Shown here piece by piece: positions 6,827 through 12,461 of a stretch of 12,461 nt of DNA. Origin of the DNA: Tetmemena sp. SeJ-2015 (lineage: Eukaryota; Ciliophora; Spirotrichea; Sporadotrichida; Oxytrichidae); assembly GCA_027382625.1 (NCBI GenBank), contig JAJKFJ010024701.1:1-12461 (forward strand), read 5' to 3'. Each line of letters starts with the position of its first letter. Positions within the stretch are counted from its first letter, which is position 1. The notes below the pieces were generated by a model. The model was not told the DNA's origin, did not search any database, and saw nothing but the letters and a program-made list of their open reading frames with translations. The translations under genes were made by a program, and so were the position numbers.

Positions 6827-8152
6827 TTTATTTCTAAGCAGTATCCAATTACTTTTGATACAGGAATGGATTTGAGACTCTACGGGATGGATTTAAGAAT
6901 AGCATATTTATGAATTTATTCAAATTATGGATGTTCAACAGGATAGCACAAATAATTTGGCATTTTGTGGCTATGGTACCTTTATAGTAGTTATCCAAGT
7001 CACTAAAGTCGTGGCAGGCTTCGTATATATTTATTCATTACTAACACATTTAAGGGGTCATAAAATATAAGAAATAGATTTTACAAATTTTTTCAAATTA
7101 TCGCTCCTATTAAATTGAATCAAACTCGTGTGAAATGGTTCTTTCCCTACAACTACAACCCTCTGGATGGTGTAATAATGATAAATTTAAGTAAATAGTT
7201 TTTCAAAAAAGGTTTGATAAATTGTCAGAATATAAAGATAAACGGTCCCAGTTGAACAGTTATTGCGGCCTTCCAAACAAGCAGCTTGAGATATGTATAC
7301 GTGGCCCTCCATTATGATAACGGAGATATTATCAACTCAAAATATATGGGAGACGACTCAGTCTACCGAAAGAGACAGTTTCTAAAATATAGAGGCTTAA
7401 TAATTTGATTTCATATGCTTTAGATAAAAATGATATTACCCCTTAGTTTCTGGATATCTATTTTTTATCGCTTCAAATGGGGAAGTCTACTTAATATTCG
7501 ATCAATCCTAATCGAATTAATTTATCTTATTATCGGGTTACGATCATACATAAATTGCCAAATTTTCCAAGAATCTTGCGAGTTTGCTATGGGTTCAAGA
7601 ATACAATCAGGGATTCGGCGCTCATAAAATCATCCTTCATACTTTACTCTTTGGAGGAGATCTTAAATTATAAAATGCTTAAATTTTATATTTATTCTTT
7701 AAATTATGGGTTTCCGGAGTTGACTACACTATTACTGAAAATAAAGACCCATATTTTAATTTAGAATGAACTTTTATAATGAATGCTTCTGTTTGGAGTT
7801 TCTTTATGCTGTAAGCTTAGCCGACCGATGGGACTGTCATAACCTACGCTAGTTTTGGTACAAGCGCTCCATATGCAAATTACCCAAAATTGCCTCATAA
7901 ATTTAAATTCTTTATCTTAAAATAAATGTATCTTCCTCAGTTAATGGCCATGAGTGACGACAATGATTACATCTTTGCCTGTATCTCTAACGGAATTGCA
8001 TACTCAAATAGTTTAGAAATTAAAAAAATATAGAGACTAATTTAAATATTTTTTTTGTTGAGAATTAGTAATGTTTAAAGTACAATTTTAAATAGTGTTA
8101 TGTCATATTTCGTTTACCAAGTTAGTACATCGCAAGTGATTGATGAAAATAT
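6827..8152 (+). CDS. Gene 1, N-terminal block: propeller-like extracellular region
   Basis: After six inferred IESs and one intron are removed, about 340 codons read in one frame. Repeated motifs of the type 'sGy…iakfs.n…W.q.y' and 'd…tyasfG' recur: YGMDVQQDSTNNLAFCGYG, KWFFPYNYNPLDGVIMINL, NQFILLSGYDHTQIAKFSKN, PTDGTVITYASFGTSA and MSDDNDYIFACISNGIAYSN. They resemble the SBBP-like beta-propeller found at the N-terminus of hypotrich Cadg surface proteins; this is from memory and untested. The block starts at TTTATTTC (6827-6834), shared with the putative start block, and ends at TGAAAATAT. A further in-frame IES may hide in 7013-7110, where the predicted protein looks poor. It probably faces outside the cell. 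Confidence 0.7.
6887..6926. other. IES, 40 bp, pointer ATGGAT
   Basis: ATGGAT at 6887-6892 and 6927-6932. It removes a TGA and joins DLRLYGMD to VQQDSTNNLAF. Confidence 0.75.
6976..6986. other. Possible minimal IES, 11 bp, pointer GTA
   Basis: GTA at 6976-6978 and 6987-6989. Removal supplies the frame change needed between NLAFCGYG and SYPSHQSRG. A 3 bp repeat is weak evidence on its own. Confidence 0.4.
7191..7259 (+). other. Intron, 69 nt, in the N-terminal block
   Basis: GTAAATAG … TTGAACAG. It removes an in-frame TGA at 7253 and joins DGVIMINL to IIAAFQTSSLRYVYV. Confidence 0.7.
7396..7441. other. IES, 46 bp, pointer CTTA
   Basis: CTTA at 7396-7399 and 7442-7445. It removes a TGA and joins RQFLKYRG to LVSGYLFFIASNGEV. 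Confidence 0.75.
7663..7698. other. IES, 36 bp, pointer TTAAATTAT
   Basis: A 9 bp pointer at 7663-7671 and 7699-7707. Removal gives LLFGGDLKLWVSGVDYTIT. The insert is a multiple of three, so support comes from the long repeat and spacing. Confidence 0.65.
7754..7771. other. IES, 18 bp, pointer TTTTA
   Basis: TTTTA at 7754-7758 and 7772-7776. The insert contains an in-frame TGA (7764-7766). Removal joins NKDPYF to IMNASVWSFFML. Confidence 0.6.
8006..8089. other. IES, 84 bp, pointer AAATAGT
   Basis: AAATAGT at 8006-8012 and 8090-8096. Removal joins SNGIAYSNS to VMSYFVYQVSTSQ. It has no TGA, so it is called from the 7 bp repeat and the AT-rich interior. Confidence 0.6.
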
Positions 8153-9342
8153 AAATTAATTTGATTGAGCACTATGAGTATTGGGGTACCAATTTGTTTA
8201 AAAATAATTTTAATAATTTAATTTCTATTTATTTAGATGAATTCTGAGAAGTTCTAATGCGCAGGTATTGATGTTTTAATAATTTAAATTCTAAAAAAAT
8301 GTAGCATCTGATGGATACTATGGCGAGAATACTTTTAAAATTTAGATTTTTATTTAATTGTAATTATTAGTGAGAGAGTTTTTGGTTTTATAATTGACTA
8401 TAATCATTTTATATAGCTTGTTTAATATTTAAATAAATTTGTCTTAAGAAGTCACTTAAGATATAAATTATAATTTCAAGCATATTTTCAAATATATTTT
8501 ACTGAAATTACTTTTGTAATTGTAATTTCAAAGTTAAGCATAATAAATAGACAATCTGTTTATAAAAAAGCCAATTTGGGAACATTTAAAGCCTTCTTAT
8601 CAAAAAATTGTGCAGTTTGTTAATAAACTCGTCCTATTATAAGGTAAAATACCCAAAGAGTAAGTTTTTATTGTTCTCTTTATTTACCAATCAGTGTTAC
8701 AAGTATCTTTAAAAAGGTTTTCGATGAGTTATTAAAATAATAAATTGTCCTTGGCAGATAAAGAAGATGTTCATTTCAATCAAGATAAATAAAAATATAT
8801 GTTAAAAGCAAGTTACTGCTTCGGAAAAATTATATTTTTTTATAAATCTGTGAATAGTTACTGTTCACTAATTAAGCTTCAAGCACCGCGTATTTGTATG
8901 CATTTCTTAAAATTAAATACTCTATTCTCTATCATATATCTTCAAGAATGAAATTATTTATGCTCTCAGATTTATAAAATTATTTTTTGCAAGCATTATT
9001 TTTTTAGGTCTTTATTTTATTCTTTTTTATTTTTGTGATTAATTACTTTAAATTATCATTGAGAGATTTAGATATTTTTTTCAAACCTAATTTATTTAAA
9101 ATGAGAACTTTATTGAAATTTGAGCATTCTACTATTCTTCAGCTCCACCTTTTGCTTAGCATGGGCAGCCTACTGTTACCTTCTAAATTCTCTAAAATTT
9201 AAACTAGGTTCCAGCCCATTTAAATTATTATAGGCTGGGCTGCTTTAGAGATCTTTTTTTTATTAATTCTAATGACTAATATTATTAATTTAATATTTTA
9301 AGCAAAAGTCATGCACAAATATTGTTCACAGAGATATAAAGC
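8153..9342. other. AT-rich, presumed germline-limited DNA and 5' leader
   Basis: No supported gene. A GC-richer patch (about 9140-9250) holds a nested inverted repeat: CTCTAAA (9190-9196) with TTTAGAG (9244-9250), and inside it CAGCCCA (9212-9218) with TGGGCTG (9236-9242), followed by a T-rich run. The last part, just before 9343, should include the gene 1 leader and the 5' telomere-addition site. Confidence 0.4.
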
Positions 9343-9383
9343 ATGAAAAGTCAACAGCCACTGCTTTGTCTTCTATTTATTTC
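9343..9383 (+). CDS. Gene 1, putative start block with signal peptide
   Basis: ATG at 9343 opens MKSQQPLLCLLFIS, a short positively charged start followed by a hydrophobic core, as in a signal peptide. TTTATTTC at 9376-9383 recurs at 6827-6834 in the same codon phase, and joining there continues as KQYPITFDTGMDLRLYG. Placing it here makes the block order in the germline an exact reversal of the protein order. The pointer is AT-rich and only 8 bp, so a chance match is possible. No other start in the window gives both a signal peptide and an in-frame pointer. Confidence 0.55.
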
Positions 9384-10435
9384 CTACTACCTTCTTTTTT
9401 TCTAATAAATTCTTCACTATAAAGAAAAAAATATAAATAATTTAAATAAAAACAATGATATTTCTCTTGAATTATTATGAATACAAAATTAATCCATTAA
9501 AAAAAATTATTTTTTCAGTATAGATTTTTATTTTAATTTAAAATATAAATTCATCAACTTGGTAATTTATTAATTTGAGCTATCAATTCGGGAGACCAAA
9601 GAGGGTATCACCAAACATAAGGAAAAACTTCTTAGTTGGATTCGATGATTCTAATGGCCATGATTGTGCTATAATCAACTATCATTATTTTTTAAATATT
9701 CTTCTTTTGTCAAATTTACTTTAAATTTAGGCATAAATAATTAAATTAATCGCCCTTCACAATACAAAACTAATTTTGCTGTATATATGAGGTGTATATA
9801 TATTAAAAAAAAACGAGATAAATTATTAATAAATTGAGCTGTAATTTAAAATTGTGGTATTCTAAGTTAAGTTGAATATTTCATTTAAATTTTTGTAATG
9901 AATATCTTCTGTTAATTAAATAAATTATCTTTAAATTTATTTTGCAATTAATTTTTATCAGGGATAGGACGAGTTTTAGTGTATCTATTCTTTAAATGGT
10001 TTATAAATAATTTTTTGAATAAATTTTTAAGATTTTATAAAAAATAATGATTTGAAACTCCTTTATAAATAATGCTTATTATCTTCAAGGAAAATTAACC
10101 ATTTACTTTAAATGCTTAAATTAAATTAATAGTAGATACAGACTAATCCGCTTGCTCCAATTACAGGTGCTGTATTCAATTCTAAATATTTATTTTTCCC
10201 TCAACGCGGTTATTGCTTCTTCTGTTATTAAAATACTCATTAAAAAATAATTTTAATTAGTTTTGTCCTATGAATTTTAAATTTATTTTATTTGTATTTA
10301 AGTTATCTAAGATTCTGTGATTTACTAATCCGCAGTCACTGCTACGACACTATGGATTGGAAAAGACGGAATAAACGATTTGACTTAAAAGCAAACGAAT
10401 ATATACTCAGCTATTTATTAAATTAAAAAATATTT
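9384..10435. other. AT-rich spacer
   Basis: Very AT-rich to about 10300, with nothing recognisable. From 10316 the frame of gene 2 is already open (an ATG lies at 10352, MDWKRRNKRFDLKANEY), but I cannot tell whether that part is coding or eliminated DNA. Confidence 0.4.
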
Positions 10436-12211
10436 GCAGCTTTCTACCCTGCATGCACATAGTAAACACCAACATTCACTATTTCAAGCGCTCAGAGTAA
10501 TACTCTTTTCAACATGACCTCTCCATTTATCTTAATATATATTAGATGTTATTATTGGATGCTATAAATATATCTGCACTATTTCTTCAGCTAGTCCAGA
10601 AAGCAACTGCTACCAAGAAGTTGCTTATCAGATTAAATATATGTTGCTCAGACAGCTACCCCTTGAATTTTCAAATTACTAATACCTCATCACCAAATTA
10701 AGTGCATATAAAACTGGATTCAAAGTCAAAATCATTTCTTCATCAAGCAAAAATACAGCACCTCAATTTGTCTCTGACCTGAAAGACTAGTCAACTATGT
10801 TCATTTAATTATATAATGTGCACCTTTGCACTTTCATATCAGTTACCGCAGGTTCAAGATAAGGAGCATAACGCTTACACTATAGAAGTATATCATATTA
10901 TAGCTGAGATATAAATTAAAAAGATAATTAAATTAGTTATTAAATTAAAATGGAATAAATCAGTGACAGTTGAAGTGTGTCCAATTTGAATAATTATTAC
11001 ACCATTCGATTCAGCATAAAATTCTAAGAACTTTTTATCCTTGCAACTTTTGTGTGGGAGCGCTCAGATAAAAGTTATAAGCGACACAAGTTTGAATGAA
11101 AATTATGAAGATTAATGCGTGAGTCATATCTCACTGTGAGAGGTGCTAGGAAGATGATTAAAGAAGAAATTCATATTAATTTTTGATTAGCTATCGAACA
11201 AAAGCTGTAGATAAGGGGTTAAATCTGCGATTTCAACTGACACTAAGTTGCAATTCTCCATTTACTATTTTAATCAATCACCGATTTTAATTAAAATTAC
11301 ATTTATACTCATTTTTTTAATTGGTCCCAACTGACCCTATATCTAAGCAGTTCACTTCTTTGAAAGGAATATTTCTTGACTTCAATCTAAAAAAGTTGAA
11401 AATAATTTAATTTTGAATTAAATCCTGGGCAGGGAGATGCTGGATCTTATGATATCAAAGTCAAAGTCTCACAAAATAGTGACAAGAAGCTTTTTAATGA
11501 ATATTCTCTGAAATCTATCTATATATATATTTTAAATTGACGGTGATTCCAATAACTAAGAACCAATAAATATCCAACGCACTTTAAGAAAAGATAGAGA
11601 AGGCTGAAGATTCACTAACTGCTAAGATAATAAGAGTTACTAATCAAGGAATCTGCACGATATAATTTGATAAGTTCATGTATATCTATGATAACTATAC
11701 ATCCATACTCAATAATACCATCTAAGTGCTAATCTTTATACTTCACTCTTTTTATTCATTTGCAGCTTCTCCAAAATGAGCATACATACCCCTTGAAGTA
11801 CGACATTTTAAGTTATCAAGGTTATTTTCTTACTATAAAAATCAACTTCGGATCACATACATCATCAGTTTCACAGTAGGAACTTGATTCAGTTCAGATA
11901 GTTTTCTCGACGCCAAATATTTATACCGATTCTTACGTTGCAACCAAGATTCCTGAAACCTACAAACTAAAGAGATCAGTACCAGCTCAATTAGGAAATG
12001 AATGGGGTGTCGAAAATGCAGTGGCTTAAGTAATTAAGTTAACTATGGCTACTCTCTTTGGAGTGAGTGCCTCTGTCAATATCTTTGTGTAAGTTTAATG
12101 GAGTTAATATACCCTATCAGGAGTGTATAATTAAATTATTTTTTATAGTTAAGGGGCTGCAGCACTTTGGGGCATGATAGAAGGTTTCTAGTTGATCACC
12201 CATCTTCCAAT
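10436..12211 (+). CDS. Gene 2 (paralog of gene 1), partial: cadherin-like domain and juxtamembrane motif
   Basis: From 10561 this is a close paralog of gene 1 over 194-1423, roughly 90% identical by eye. With five IESs and two introns removed it is open: QQTPTFTISSAQSNTLFN, then FICTISSASPESNCYQEV, the shared KTGFKVKIISSSS linker, the cadherin-like domain, and the ALWGMIEGF…LITHLP motif just before the first membrane segment. Many differences from gene 1 are synonymous, including TAA/CAA and TAA/TAG swaps, which argues both copies are or were functional. It stops at CCAAT (12207-12211), where a TBE-like terminus begins, so the membrane region and tail lie beyond the window. Upstream of 10561 it has its own exon, unlike gene 1. 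The start of the protein is not visible. Confidence 0.75.
10528..10570. other. IES, 43 bp, pointer TATCT
   Basis: TATCT at 10528-10532 and 10571-10575. Removal joins LFNMTSPF to ICTISSASPES in frame. Homology with copy 1 starts inside this insert. Confidence 0.65.
10797..10815. other. IES, 19 bp, pointer ATGT
   Basis: ATGT at 10797-10800 and 10816-10819. It is orthologous in position to 427-446 (20 bp) in copy 1, and both restore the same junction. Confidence 0.85.
10889..11303. other. IES, 415 bp, pointer TATA, only in copy 2
   Basis: TATA at 10889-10892 and 11304-11307. Excision joins YTIEVY to SFFQLVPTD in frame. Copy 1 has no insert here and reads EVYYSFF (one extra Tyr). The interior has patches of higher GC (around 11050-11160) but no convincing gene. 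Confidence 0.85.
11388..11418. other. IES, 31 bp, pointer TAAA
   Basis: TAAA at 11388-11391 and 11419-11422. The insert contains an in-frame TGA. Same site and pointer as 607-633 in copy 1. Confidence 0.85.
11511..11533. other. IES, 23 bp, pointer AAAT
   Basis: AAAT at 11511-11514 and 11534-11537. The frame is lost without removal (TGA at 11538). Same site and pointer as 726-746 in copy 1. Confidence 0.85.
11726..11765 (+). other. Intron 1 of gene 2, 40 nt
   Basis: GTGCTAATC … TTTGCAG, at the same position as the gene 1 intron at 939-978. Confidence 0.8.
12089..12148 (+). other. Intron 2 of gene 2, 60 nt
   Basis: GTAAGTTTAA … TTTTATAG, at the position of the gene 1 intron at 1302-1360. It has a more canonical acceptor than gene 1. 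Confidence 0.85.
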
Positions 12212-12461
12212 CAAAACCCCAAAACGCCATAATATGAAAAGAAAGTGAAAATAAGTTGTGAATAATTAATTTCTTTATTAATACTTATTATAATCATGCT
12301 AAATTTTAACATTAAACAGGCAATCTAAAGTCTTCTAATAGCTCATTTATAGGAGTATTGAGTAAGTAATCATAAGTGTGAATTAATTCAGTCTCGATAC
12401 TTATAAAGTTACAAATGGAGGAGACGGTTCCAAGAAAACGCAAGAGGAAGCTCCACGAATA
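12209..12461. mobile_element. TBE-like transposon terminus inserted in gene 2
   Basis: Homology with gene 1 ends exactly at CCAAT. The next 17 bases, CAAAACCCCAAAACGCC (12212-12228), match the C4A4 telomeric end of Oxytricha telomere-bearing elements at 16 of 17 positions, as I recall that terminus. TBEs duplicate a 3 bp ANT target, and AAT (12209-12211) fits. The other end is outside the window. The interior is AT-rich up to an open frame at 12415. Confidence 0.75.
12415..12461 (+). CDS. Start of an open frame in the TBE-like element (partial)
   Basis: ATG 12415 opens MEETVPRKRKRKLHE, with a basic cluster like a nuclear-localisation signal, and runs off the window end. It may be the start of one of the TBE proteins. 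Fifteen codons are too few to say which. Confidence 0.35.
   Translation, partial: MEETVPRKRKRKLHE

Noticed and set aside
7430..7764. Two overlapping plus-strand open frames
   Set aside because: Both are alternative frames of the propeller block. The correct frame reads NQFILLSGYDHTQIAKFSKN there with TAA as Gln.
9241..9248. CTGCTTTA shared with 6823-6830 as alternative start-block pointer
   Set aside because: The codon phase differs from the only frame upstream of 9241 that carries a start (ATG 9101), so joining would break the reading frame.
10889..11303. Paramecium-type TA-bounded IES
   Set aside because: Pointers here vary in sequence and length (3-16 bp) and the ends lack the Paramecium consensus; a hypotrich fits better.
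1..12461. CRISPR arrays, rRNA, tRNA or bacterial operon features
   Set aside because: No regularly spaced repeats or RNA signatures were seen, and code, introns and IESs show a ciliate nuclear genome.

Overview
The window reads as germline (micronuclear) DNA of a spirotrich (hypotrich) ciliate of the Oxytricha/Sterkiella/Stylonychia type. Four things point there. (1) TAA and TAG are glutamine codons and TGA is the stop; two paralogous copies swap TAA, TAG, CAA and CAG at the same residues. (2) Coding DNA is cut by many short AT-rich inserts flanked by 3-9 bp direct repeats (pointers), and deleting one repeat plus the insert restores the frame each time: these are internal eliminated sequences (IESs). 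(3) There are small GT-AG introns. (4) One copy is interrupted at AAT by a C4A4 telomere-like terminus typical of telomere-bearing element (TBE) transposons.

Main result: one large gene appears to lie wholly in the window in scrambled form. It is in four blocks on the + strand, in exactly reversed order. Protein order is start block 9343-9383, N-terminal block 6827-8152, middle block 5930-6752, C-terminal block 339-3936. The joining pointers are TTTATTTC (8 bp), TGAAAATAT (9 bp) and TAAAACTGGATTCAAA (16 bp). With 18 inferred IESs and 6 introns removed, the blocks add up to 3912 nt, or 1303 codons plus a TGA stop. The product is a putative secreted-start, multi-pass surface protein: short signal peptide, propeller-like extracellular region, two cadherin-like (Cadg/He_PIG-type) domains, about six membrane segments and a basic cytoplasmic tail.

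A second, paralogous gene (10436-12211) repeats the first part of the C-terminal block. It shares three small IESs with the same pointers but different lengths, and two introns at the same places. It also has a 415 bp IES that copy 1 lacks. It is cut at 12211 by the TBE-like terminus, so the rest lies beyond the window. A 145 bp stretch at 194-338 is a frame-broken relative of this paralog's upstream exon, bypassed if the 16 bp pointer is used.

The remainder is AT-rich DNA presumed to be germline-limited: 3937-4849, 5262-5929, 8153-9342 and 9384-10435. Within it is a GC-rich, hairpin-bearing island (4850-5261) that I cannot identify. A 642 bp IES inside gene 1 carries a two-exon open frame unrelated to the host gene. 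No rRNA, tRNA or CRISPR array was recognised.
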